From positions 42,501 to 62,500 of the forward strand of contig JABUQX010022072.1 of assembly GCA_015478945.1 (NCBI GenBank): a stretch of DNA of 20,000 nucleotides. Direction: 5' to 3'. The notes under the pieces are model-generated. The model had not been told where the DNA came from. It searched no databases and saw only the letters and a list, made by a program, of their open reading frames with translations. The stretch is from Trachelipus rathkii (Eukaryota; Arthropoda; Malacostraca; Isopoda; Trachelipodidae). Position numbers and translations under genes: made by a program. This document shows positions 11,983 to 19,965 of this stretch, piece after piece (position 1 is the stretch's first letter; each line of letters starts with the position of its first letter).

Positions 11983-13632
11983 ATGATGGGGACTGAAGAA
12001 GAGGGTAAGAAAGATGAGGCTTGTGGAGGTTCCAAGGTTATGGAATATCTGGAAGGACTCCAGGTGGCCTTGATAGAGGAGTCGAAGAATGTAGATAGAG
12101 AGAAGGTAGCGGCAATAATGAGGGGCTGTTTGCAGGTCTTGGAGGTACCCAAAGGTGAAAACCCGGTGATAGAACTGGATAAAGGGAAGGACGATAAAGT
12201 GAATAAGGATCAATCAGTGAGAAACAAGGATCCGGTTAAAAGTAAACAAAGGGTGCAATACGCACTACAGTATAGAAATGAGATTAATGATGAAACAGAA
12301 GATGAAATTTTTGAAAGGAGGGCTGAAGTGGATAACGAAAGTGACGATATAAGAAGGAGGAAGAGGAAAAATAGAAGGAGGAAGCAACCAGCAAGGAAGT
12401 ATACGTGTGATGAGAGCACGGTAACAGAAGTGGAGTCGGAGGTTGAAAGCGAAGTAGATAAAGGAGGACAGTTATGGTTGAAAAGGCTAGTGGAACTAGA
12501 GAAATCAGGAATGGAGTCAAACTTGGCTGTAAACAGGGTTCTCATTATTTTGGCAGGTGAACTGCTAGAAGTGATGAGGACTTACAGCAGGGCAAATATT
12601 AAGGCGGTGAAACCATTGAAATACGGTGAAGAAAAGGTCCAAACGTTCGATGCCTTTATTGAAGACTTCGAGCGCTATGCGAAGGAGCAGCTCGGAAGTG
12701 ACAAAAACAGATGGGTGGTAGAGTTAAGGAACTTTTTGGAAGGTGGAGCATTAAGGATGTATTTCAGCATGTACAGGGCTAAGGTGAAATATGCCACGGT
12801 GGTTACAAGGTTGAGGAACTGGTGCAAGGAGGGAAAGGATAGTGAGGTCATGGATCTCCAGAAGGAGTTCTGGAGAATGGAGATGAAGAGGAAGGAGAAA
12901 ATCGCTGAATTTGCATTACGGATGCAGACAACCTATGAGGCTGCAACTAACGAAGAACAAAGAGATAAAGAGACACTGAAAAAGCAATTTATAAGATGCC
13001 TGCCCAAGAAAATAGCAAGACGATTTAAGTTACGGATGGGAGGCGAAAAAGAAAGTCTGAGGGTGAGATGGAAAGATATGGTGAACTGGGCTCGTGATGA
13101 GGACGAACTGGATGAAAACACGGAACCGGAGGCTGATACAATTCCGATATGGGCGGCCATCCCTCAAGGAGAAGAAAAAAGGACGTATGCAGACAGGGTG
13201 CGGTATGGACAACCGGCACCACAGCGTAGTAGTGGACCAAGGGAATATGATAGAAGGTCTGGTGGACCGAATAGTGGACCAGGGTTAAGGTGCCATCATT
13301 GTGACAGGGTTGGGCACATGAAACGTGACTGCTGGCGGTTTAATGGGTGGTGCTTGGCTTGTGGGAGCGGTGAACATAGACTGATGGATTGTCCAATAAG
13401 AAGAGGACAAGGATTCCAACGTAGGAGTGAAAACAACGAACAGGGACAAGAGACTCAGAGAGTAGTGGAAAGAAAATGTTTCTTGTGTGAGGAGATTGGA
13501 CACTGGCGTGATTCTTGTCCAATGAGGGAAGAAATAGAAGAGTTAAAAAAGAAAAGGAAAACAACGAGTTCGGGAAACGAACTTGCTCCGCCATCAGCCG
13601 GGACGTGTCGGAGCCAGCCACAACAGGGATAG
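11983..13632 (+). CDS. gag: Gag polyprotein of Ty3/gypsy-type retrotransposon
   Basis: 549 residues; expected to assemble the virus-like particle and package element RNA. The first in-frame ATG (an ATG-ATG pair) is chosen. Residues 1-160 are highly charged, with a basic cluster at 124-139 (RRRKRKNRRRKQPARK) that resembles a nuclear-localisation signal, then an acidic Glu/Ser/Val stretch. About 165-380 fits a retrotransposon capsid domain (F-x-x-x-F-E-R-Y-A-K, then L-R-N-F-L-E-G-G-A-L). Three CCHC zinc knuckles follow: C437/C440/H445/C450, C457/C460/H465/C470 and C499/C502/H507/C512. The last residues overlap pol, which is entered by a -1 shift at codon 523. Three knuckles is on the high side for such elements. 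No stop or frameshift is present. Confidence 0.93.
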   Translation: MMGTEEEGKKDEACGGSKVMEYLEGLQVALIEESKNVDREKVAAIMRGCLQVLEVPKGENPVIELDKGKDDKVNKDQSVRNKDPVKSKQRVQYALQYRNEINDETEDEIFERRAEVDNESDDIRRRKRKNRRRKQPARKYTCDESTVTEVESEVESEVDKGGQLWLKRLVELEKSGMESNLAVNRVLIILAGELLEVMRTYSRANIKAVKPLKYGEEKVQTFDAFIEDFERYAKEQLGSDKNRWVVELRNFLEGGALRMYFSMYRAKVKYATVVTRLRNWCKEGKDSEVMDLQKEFWRMEMKRKEKIAEFALRMQTTYEAATNEEQRDKETLKKQFIRCLPKKIARRFKLRMGGEKESLRVRWKDMVNWARDEDELDENTEPEADTIPIWAAIPQGEEKRTYADRVRYGQPAPQRSSGPREYDRRSGGPNSGPGLRCHHCDRVGHMKRDCWRFNGWCLACGSGEHRLMDCPIRRGQGFQRRSENNEQGQETQRVVERKCFLCEEIGHWRDSCPMREEIEELKKKRKTTSSGNELAPPSAGTCRSQPQQG

Positions 13633-16600
13633 ATAAACAGGAGGCCCCGGTTATTCAGGACAGGTGGATAATGAATCCGGAGGCAGAGGAGTTTGTTACA
13701 GGTCAAGGTGGAAGGGTGATTGGGTCATTGCCCCAACGTATACAAAGGAGACAGAAAAAGGAGGTTATGGAAATAATGTCCGGAGTTTACAATACAACGG
13801 GTGATACAGGAATGATGGGTGTTGACAGTGTGAAGATTGCATCTCTGATAAAGTTTAACGTAAAATTGGATGGTGTGGAAATGTTAGCAGCGGTAGATTC
13901 GGGATCCCAATACTGTTTGATAGGGAAAAAGGAGCTCGGGAAGATTCCGAATCCGACGGTAATAAGCAAGGAAATGAGATTGAGAGGTCTGGGTGATCCT
14001 CAAAAGAGTGTAGAGTCTCATCAAACAGTGATCTTGGAGGTCACTATTGATGGCATTAAGTACGGACAATTGGAATTTCTGGTTCTTGAGGACTTAAAGG
14101 AAGGAGTAATGTTAGGTATGCCTTTCCTGGTGGGAAATAGCATAAAGTTTGACATTAGGGATGGATCAATTAGACGTTATGGTGATAATGGTGTACGAGA
14201 ACAAGTATACGTAATGGGTGGAACTGAAAACTGTATAAGAACGGTAACAAGGATTCCGGTACATACAACGGAGACAATTGTGATTGATAAGAATAACTGG
14301 GTACCAGTTAAGGTGAAATGGAAGTCAAAACAGGTCAAACCAAGGAGTAATGAAGGGCAGTACCGTGCAAAACCAGAGGAGCTATTGGTAGAAGGTAGAG
14401 AAGATTGCAAAAGGGGATATAACCACCGATTTAAGGTTTTACCTGGGTTGGTGAAATGGAATGAGGAGGAAGGTACGGTACTGTTAAAGAAATTAATACC
14501 GGGGTCCTTAAAGTTAAACACAGGTGAACAAATAGGAATAGCACATTTGCTAGTAGATGAGGATAAATTAAGGAAGTATGGGGTTACAACATGTACAGTA
14601 AATACAACGGTACGGGAAGTGATAGAACAAGGAGATGAACAAGAATGGACGAAGGAAAAGTTGAAAGACGAAATTAAATTCATGGTGGAGTTACATCCAG
14701 AACAGATCGAACAGGTTTTGGAGGTGTTGTGGAAAAACAAAATGGCTTTTAGCAGGAGTGATGCGGACGTTAGTCAAACTGCGATGACCCCATATAAGAT
14801 TAGATTGCATGATTACACACCAATTTACCAACGAGCTAGGAGATTTGATCAGAAAACCAACCAGGAGATTGAACAGCAGGTGGAGGAGTTATGTATGAAA
14901 GACATAGTTGAACCTTGCGCAGCGGAATGGAGTTCACCGGTGGTGCCGATCCGTAAAAAGGATGGTACACTGAGGTTATGTGTGGACTATAGAAGGTTAA
15001 ATCAGGTTACGGAGGCAGATAAATTTCCAATGGCGAATATTCAGGAAACTATTTACGCATGTCACGGGGTTAAGTACTTTACTAGCATGGATCTGGTTAA
15101 GGGCTACTATCAAATGAACCTGGCAGAGGATAGTAGAGACTTCACGGCTTTCTCCACGGTGAGCGGACAGTACCGGTTCAAAAGATTAAGCTTTGGCTTA
15201 AAGAACGGTCCAGCAGCGTTTCAGCGAGAAATGCAAAGGATAATGACGGGATTTAGTAAAGATAAGGTGGTGGTGTACTTGGATGATGTGTTATTAATGT
15301 CAAAAAGTTTTGAGGAGCACTTGTTGCTGATAGACAAGGTACTACAACGGTTTTGTGAGGCCAACGTAAAGGTCAAAGTTGGGAAATGTAGTTGGGTGCA
15401 AAAAGAAGTAAAGTTTCTTGGGCATATAATCAGTAGAACTGGGATCAGGAAGCTTCCGGAGTTTGTAGAACAGGTTGATAAACTGGAGAGGCCAAACACT
15501 GTTGGAGAGTTAAGAAGGTATCTGGGCATGATAAACTTTCAGAGGAAGTTTATAAAGAACTGTTCGGAGGTGGCAGCACCTCTTAATGCACTAACGGGAG
15601 GCAGACGAAAAGATGTGATTGAGTGGACGGAGGAAAGAGTGAAGGCATTTACAGGATTAAAAGAGGGAATGAAGGAATCGGTAGAACTGGCGTTCCCTGA
15701 CTTTTCGGAAGGAGCGAACAAGCTGGAATTGTTTGTGGATGCCAGTGGTTCTGGTATGGGAGCTGGTCTTTGCCAAAAACAAGGTGATGAAAGGAGGGTT
15801 ATAGCCTTTAATTCGCACTCTTTCAATGCGTGTGAGAGGAATGCGTCAACCATTGAAAGGGAGTCCCTGGCGATAAGGTGGGGTATTAAAAGTTTCAGGC
15901 CGTTTCTACTGGGCAAGGAGTTTATTTTATTTACGGACCATCGGCCATTAGTTTACCTGCACAAGATGAAGTTAGTTGACAGTAAGTTAGCACGAGTGTT
16001 GGACGACTTGAGTGAATACAGTTTTGAGATACAATACTACCCGGGGAAAGAGAACATCTTCGCAGATGCATGGTCCAGGTGTAACAGGAGGGATGATCAG
16101 GGTGAAGCACCGGTAGATCTGGATGTTTTGCCAAAAGGGTTAATCATAGTAAAGGAGGTCCCCGGTGGAGCAGACGCACTGTTTGTCAGCTTGCAAGTCG
16201 TTTTGGAGAATGCCCAGGTTAGGAACCTGGAAAGGGATCACAAGGCTTTAAGAGACAACTTAGCAACCACTTTAAGAGACAATCAGAAATTATATGGAAT
16301 AGGCAGACAACAGAAGATGCTGAAGTATTTAAAGGCATTACGATTACCTGGTAGAGAACCAATACCGGAGGTATTGCTGGTGGCAAGTGACTTGTTTAGG
16401 GTAATAATCTGGTTGCACCATGGTACGTGCTGTTCTGTAAAGTATATTGGACCCAGGGTGAGAGAGGAAAACGACTTGAAAAACGTTCACATACAGGTGC
16501 GGGGTGGAACGCACTTTAACCCTTGGAGGGATGATGGTACGTTCAACAGGTGTACGGAAAACACTATGGTTTACGAGCGTCCAACCCAGGAGGAATCACA

Positions 16601-19172
16601 GCAGGAAGAAGAGGAGTTAGAGGAGTCAGAGATCGACCGTACGAATGAAGAACTAGGAATTAACTTAATGATGAAGGAAAGAAAGCATGAGTCCCGGTTA
16701 AGTTGCAATCATATACTGAGAGGAGTAACTTGGCAAGAAGTTCGTATTGGTGAAGTGCGCAAGTGCGCATTTTTAGACACGGGTGCTGTAATTAGCCTGA
16801 TCCAGAAAAGTGTGGTTGACGATTTAAACAATTTTGGACATATCTTAAGGAGCTGGGAAGTAGATTTGGTACTAAACGGAGTGGCTCAGGACATTGTGAA
16901 ATGTAATCAGGCTGTGGAAGTGGAAATTAGCACTCGCTACAGAAGGGTGTTGTTTCCATTGGTGGTGATACCGGACGGGTTTATTCCAGCATGTATGTTG
17001 TTAGGGATGAATTACCTGGTGGAGGTAGAAGCGGCATTGGACTTTGGTGAGGGAATAGTGTGTCATGGAGATGACGCAGATGATGTGAGCGATTCATTTC
17101 TTGCAACGGTGAGCGCATATAATGTAACAATTCAAGGTGAAAAAGAGGGTAATGTACTGTCGGCACAGGACATTATTGACCTTCAGGAAAGGTCAGAGGT
17201 GGTAAGGAGGTTGAAGGAAAAGGTGCAGAAGAAACAGACACTAACAAAAAAAGATACACTATTCAAGGAATTTTTTAGGTACCGGGATGACTTCTTGATA
17301 AACAGGTCAATCTTAGTAAAGAAGATGGGACCAGGACAGGCTAGTGCAGTTATTGGATTTAAACAGGTGGTGAGTGTATGTGTCATAACACACCGGAACA
17401 TGGCACATATTGGAAGAGACAAATTGTTGGACCTGGTATCCAGGCACGTATGGCATCCAAGGATTTCATCGGTGGTGCAGGAGGTATGTCGGACGTGCCC
17501 AAAGTGTCAATTGTATAAGATTGACCACCAGGTGATATTTCCGCCCATTTGGAAAATAGAGGTCAAGAACCCCTTCGAGCTGGTGGCAGTAGATGTAATG
17601 GCGATGCCGAAAACAAGGAAAGGGAATGTGGCATGTCTGGTGGCAATAGATCATTGCAGTAAGTGGGCTATGGTGAAGCCCCTAAGGGATAAATCGGCAA
17701 AGAGTGTGGTTGACGCTTTCGAGTGCGAAATGTTACCGGCTTTTGTGAGGTTACCCTACAAGGTACTGACGGATAACGGAGTAGAGTTTAGGAGTGGCAG
17801 GTTCGAGGAAATGTTGCGGAATTACGGTATTGGACACATCTACAGCAGTCCTTACAAGCCAGCAAGTAACGGGGCTGTGGAACGCGCCAATAGAACTTTT
17901 GCCGAGTTCTTAAGGAACATCATGGAAGAAGGTGCCGATTGGGATACTTCATTGACAAGGGCAGTGCTAGTTTACAATGGTACGAGGCATGCAGAGTTGG
18001 GAATGTCCCCAGAGGAAAAACTAATGGTGGAAAGGCATGAAAAAGGGAGGGTGATACCAATCCCGAGGAGTCAACAGGAAAAATGGCAGGAAGGACACCC
18101 TAACTGGTTACCGTATGCGGTGGGAGTAAGGGTTAAAAGGAAGGTTGTCACGGTTGATAGGAGTTTAGACAAAAAGTTAGGCAAGAAATATGAAGGTCCA
18201 TTTGTAATCACCAAGGTCATATCCGGAGGAATGTCGTATGACATACAAGGAAAAACAAAGGTAGCTAGGGTACATTACTCGCATTTAAAGGTGTGGGCGG
18301 ATCCCCCGGAATACCTTAGACAGTATTTCCAGTGTGAGGAGGTGGAACCGGAGAAAAAGGAATACCAAGGAGAAATAGAAAGGATGGAACAGGTACGTGA
18401 AGAAGGTATAGTCCATGTACCATGGGTTGGACAAGTAACACAGGAGGCACAAACACCGAAGAAACAAGGAGCAAAAATCAAGGAAGCATGGAGATTGTTA
18501 AAACAGATGGCATTACAGGGGGTAACTGGTAAAAGAAGCGTGTCGGTGCAGACAGAGGACCAGGTGGGAGACAATAAAGGCACCCAAACGGAGAGTGTCA
18601 GCATGATACTTTCACCAGTGGATACGAGTGAACAACAGGATTGGTTCGACGAGGTAGGAGTAGATATTGACCAGGAGAGCGAATTTGACATTGAAGCATT
18701 TGAGAAATCAATAGGGTTCCCAAAAGACAGTTACACGTTCGGAGTAAGAGTCAGCGACGAGAGTAAGGAGGAAACGGATTCAGATTTAGACGAGATAGTA
18801 GGTTCAATTGAAAACCAGGAGGTAGTAGCTACTGAGAACCAAGATACAGACTTTGAGACACACGAGGAAGATCAGGTGGAGGAAGTAGAAGAAGTCAATA
18901 TCGAGGTGACTAGCCCCGAGGGTTCAGAATATAGGCCAAGATCGATTTATGAAGAGCTTATGGAAGTAGGTGAAGTCCCGGACGCTATGATGATTGGTAC
19001 CAGTGCTAGACAACAGGAACGGAGGGCATCAGAACCAGAGGATCTGTACAGGGCACCGTTTACAAGGTCGAGAGGATCGGTACCGGAACAGCCAAATGTA
19101 ATGAGGAGGGTTATAGAGTATGAGAAAAGGACCGAAGCACGAAGGAGAGCATCAACCGGAAGGATGGAGTAA
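13515..19172 (+). CDS. pol: Pol polyprotein: PR1-RT-RNH-OTU-like-PR2-IN
   Basis: Makes cDNA and integrates it. Expressed as a Gag-Pol fusion by -1 frameshifting; the ATG at 13515 is only a numbering origin. Domains in order: retropepsin with D128-S-G-S and an M-L-G-M strand (about 112-215); a beta-rich spacer; reverse transcriptase (about 437-640; D526, Y588-L-D-D591); RNase H (D742, E781/E783, D808, D851); OTU-like domain (about 877-1005); second retropepsin-like domain (D1088-T-G-A); integrase with zinc site H1293/H1298/C1328/C1331, core D1360, D1420, E1456 (exact 35-residue final spacing) and GPF at 1561-1563; then an acidic tail of about 285 residues with VQT (1678-1680) and TQT (1690-1692) motifs. 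At 1885 residues it is far longer than usual Ty3 pol. No stops and all polymerase and integrase catalytic residues present, so it looks functional. No chromodomain is evident. Confidence 0.95.
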   Translation: MSNEGRNRRVKKEKENNEFGKRTCSAISRDVSEPATTGIDKQEAPVIQDRWIMNPEAEEFVTGQGGRVIGSLPQRIQRRQKKEVMEIMSGVYNTTGDTGMMGVDSVKIASLIKFNVKLDGVEMLAAVDSGSQYCLIGKKELGKIPNPTVISKEMRLRGLGDPQKSVESHQTVILEVTIDGIKYGQLEFLVLEDLKEGVMLGMPFLVGNSIKFDIRDGSIRRYGDNGVREQVYVMGGTENCIRTVTRIPVHTTETIVIDKNNWVPVKVKWKSKQVKPRSNEGQYRAKPEELLVEGREDCKRGYNHRFKVLPGLVKWNEEEGTVLLKKLIPGSLKLNTGEQIGIAHLLVDEDKLRKYGVTTCTVNTTVREVIEQGDEQEWTKEKLKDEIKFMVELHPEQIEQVLEVLWKNKMAFSRSDADVSQTAMTPYKIRLHDYTPIYQRARRFDQKTNQEIEQQVEELCMKDIVEPCAAEWSSPVVPIRKKDGTLRLCVDYRRLNQVTEADKFPMANIQETIYACHGVKYFTSMDLVKGYYQMNLAEDSRDFTAFSTVSGQYRFKRLSFGLKNGPAAFQREMQRIMTGFSKDKVVVYLDDVLLMSKSFEEHLLLIDKVLQRFCEANVKVKVGKCSWVQKEVKFLGHIISRTGIRKLPEFVEQVDKLERPNTVGELRRYLGMINFQRKFIKNCSEVAAPLNALTGGRRKDVIEWTEERVKAFTGLKEGMKESVELAFPDFSEGANKLELFVDASGSGMGAGLCQKQGDERRVIAFNSHSFNACERNASTIERESLAIRWGIKSFRPFLLGKEFILFTDHRPLVYLHKMKLVDSKLARVLDDLSEYSFEIQYYPGKENIFADAWSRCNRRDDQGEAPVDLDVLPKGLIIVKEVPGGADALFVSLQVVLENAQVRNLERDHKALRDNLATTLRDNQKLYGIGRQQKMLKYLKALRLPGREPIPEVLLVASDLFRVIIWLHHGTCCSVKYIGPRVREENDLKNVHIQVRGGTHFNPWRDDGTFNRCTENTMVYERPTQEESQQEEEELEESEIDRTNEELGINLMMKERKHESRLSCNHILRGVTWQEVRIGEVRKCAFLDTGAVISLIQKSVVDDLNNFGHILRSWEVDLVLNGVAQDIVKCNQAVEVEISTRYRRVLFPLVVIPDGFIPACMLLGMNYLVEVEAALDFGEGIVCHGDDADDVSDSFLATVSAYNVTIQGEKEGNVLSAQDIIDLQERSEVVRRLKEKVQKKQTLTKKDTLFKEFFRYRDDFLINRSILVKKMGPGQASAVIGFKQVVSVCVITHRNMAHIGRDKLLDLVSRHVWHPRISSVVQEVCRTCPKCQLYKIDHQVIFPPIWKIEVKNPFELVAVDVMAMPKTRKGNVACLVAIDHCSKWAMVKPLRDKSAKSVVDAFECEMLPAFVRLPYKVLTDNGVEFRSGRFEEMLRNYGIGHIYSSPYKPASNGAVERANRTFAEFLRNIMEEGADWDTSLTRAVLVYNGTRHAELGMSPEEKLMVERHEKGRVIPIPRSQQEKWQEGHPNWLPYAVGVRVKRKVVTVDRSLDKKLGKKYEGPFVITKVISGGMSYDIQGKTKVARVHYSHLKVWADPPEYLRQYFQCEEVEPEKKEYQGEIERMEQVREEGIVHVPWVGQVTQEAQTPKKQGAKIKEAWRLLKQMALQGVTGKRSVSVQTEDQVGDNKGTQTESVSMILSPVDTSEQQDWFDEVGVDIDQESEFDIEAFEKSIGFPKDSYTFGVRVSDESKEETDSDLDEIVGSIENQEVVATENQDTDFETHEEDQVEEVEEVNIEVTSPEGSEYRPRSIYEELMEVGEVPDAMMIGTSARQQERRASEPEDLYRAPFTRSRGSVPEQPNVMRRVIEYEKRTEARRRASTGRME
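13545..13583 (+). promoter_or_regulatory. Programmed -1 frameshift signal (gag-pol)
   Basis: In the gag frame the codons are TTA AAA AAG, giving the X-XXY-YYZ heptamer A AAA AAG at 13545-13551. After slipping back one base the reading enters the pol frame, which is open only from 13512 (a stop lies at 13509-13511), so the overlap is about 120 nt. A perfect 6-bp stem with a GGAAA loop lies at 13567-13583, after a spacer of about 15 nt. That spacer is longer than the usual 5-9 nt, so the stimulator may be a different or larger fold. Confidence 0.8.
16140..16530 (+). other. OTU-like domain inside pol, catalytic Cys replaced
   Basis: Part of pol, residues about 876-1006, between RNase H and the second protease-like domain. 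The start V-P-G-G-A-D-A-L-F matches the OTU nucleophile motif P-G-D-G-D-C-L-F with Ala888 where the Cys should be. A helical block with L-R-D-N, L-Y-G and a Y-L-x-x-L-R-x-P-G-R-E-P-I-P-E-V segment follows the OTU pattern, and the end G-G-T-H1000-F-N-P-W fits the OTU His motif. Known OTU domains are cysteine proteases, mostly deubiquitinases. Losing the Cys while keeping the His and fold suggests a non-catalytic ubiquitin-binding or structural role; that is inference. Confidence 0.7.
16725..17060 (+). other. Second retropepsin-like domain inside pol
   Basis: Part of pol, residues about 1071-1182. It shows the features expected of a retroviral-type aspartic protease: a strand before the active site, C-A-F-L-D1088-T-G-A with following V-I-S-L-I, an L-N-G-V-A strand pair, a V-E-V-E-I segment and the closing M-L-L-G-M-N-Y-L strand. 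The catalytic triplet is the more canonical of the two in this protein (the first is D-S-G). It directly follows the OTU-like domain and a Glu-rich linker, and precedes the integrase zinc site by about 110 residues. Confidence 0.8.
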
Positions 19173-19206
19173 GGTAGAAGGTTGGCGCTGATTTTTTTTT
19201 CTTTTT

Positions 19207-19225
19207 AAGATTGTTGCACAATCTT
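19207..19225 (+). other. Perfect hairpin next to polypurine tract
   Basis: AAGATTGT at 19207-19214 and ACAATCTT at 19218-19225 form an 8-bp perfect inverted repeat with a TGC loop, preceded by a T-rich box (about 19190-19206). It directly abuts the polypurine tract. Confidence 0.85.
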
Positions 19226-19235
19226 GGAGGGGGAG
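19226..19235 (+). other. Polypurine tract (plus-strand primer)
   Basis: An all-purine GGAGGGGGAG lies exactly before the start of sequence shared with the 5' LTR. RNase-H-resistant purine tracts in this place prime plus-strand DNA in LTR elements. Confidence 0.8.
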
Positions 19236-19965
19236 TTATATGGCGGAGTGATATTGATATTGAATCTACCACCTAATTGAGAGCGGCGTACGCAGACCTA
19301 GAAAAATGCTCATTTCTCGTTTATCAAGGATAGTGAAAGGTTATAGAAACTGGTGTGTGGAACCGGAATTATCTTAAGTGTCTTCAAAAAGAAAGTAAAA
19401 AGTCCAAGTGATTTTTGAGTAATTGGTTCGTGGAACTCACTGGATTTGAGTTTAGTGGAAGTAAAAGTTTAAGATCGTCAATTCCCCAAAGCTGGGTAAG
19501 TTATCTTTTATTTGGAAAGTTAAAACTAAAATTGGAAGATTTCGGCTATTTTGTTACTATATTTATGAAAACCGGTCAGAAAGTGGAATAATGTGAATTA
19601 AAAGCAGGAATTAACGTTAAAATCAGGATTGAGGAGTTGAGAAGGAAAATGTAAAAAGACAAGCCGTAGTATATTTTAAGGTAGATTTTTAGAGACGGTT
19701 ACAGGGTTGAGTTAAGGAATTGTGTTATTGAAGTGTTACGTTACTATTTTGTGATTAAGTTACTATTGGTTTGTGTCAGGTCGTGTCTTATTTTGTAAAT
19801 ATTTATAGTTAGTTACTGGATTGCCGAGTTTGTGAAGGAATAGGAAGCAAAGTTACGATGGAATTGAGATACGGAGTACAGGCAAAAGTATGAATGTAGG
19901 ATTAAAGGTTTGAGAAGTATAGTGTATGGGCAATTATTGGTAGTAGTATTAATTGCTTATACTTG

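Noticed and set aside
13515..13517. Independent start of pol at this ATG
   Set aside because: The slippery heptamer at 13545-13551 in correct phase, and the stop just upstream in the pol frame, make a Gag-Pol fusion far more likely.
14177..14740. 187-codon minus-strand frame and similar antisense frames under gag and pol
   Set aside because: Antisense shadows of purine-rich coding sequence; Ser/Leu/Phe/Pro-rich with no domain.
19173..19235. Possible env or third ORF after pol
   Set aside because: Only about 60 nt separate the pol stop from the LTR.
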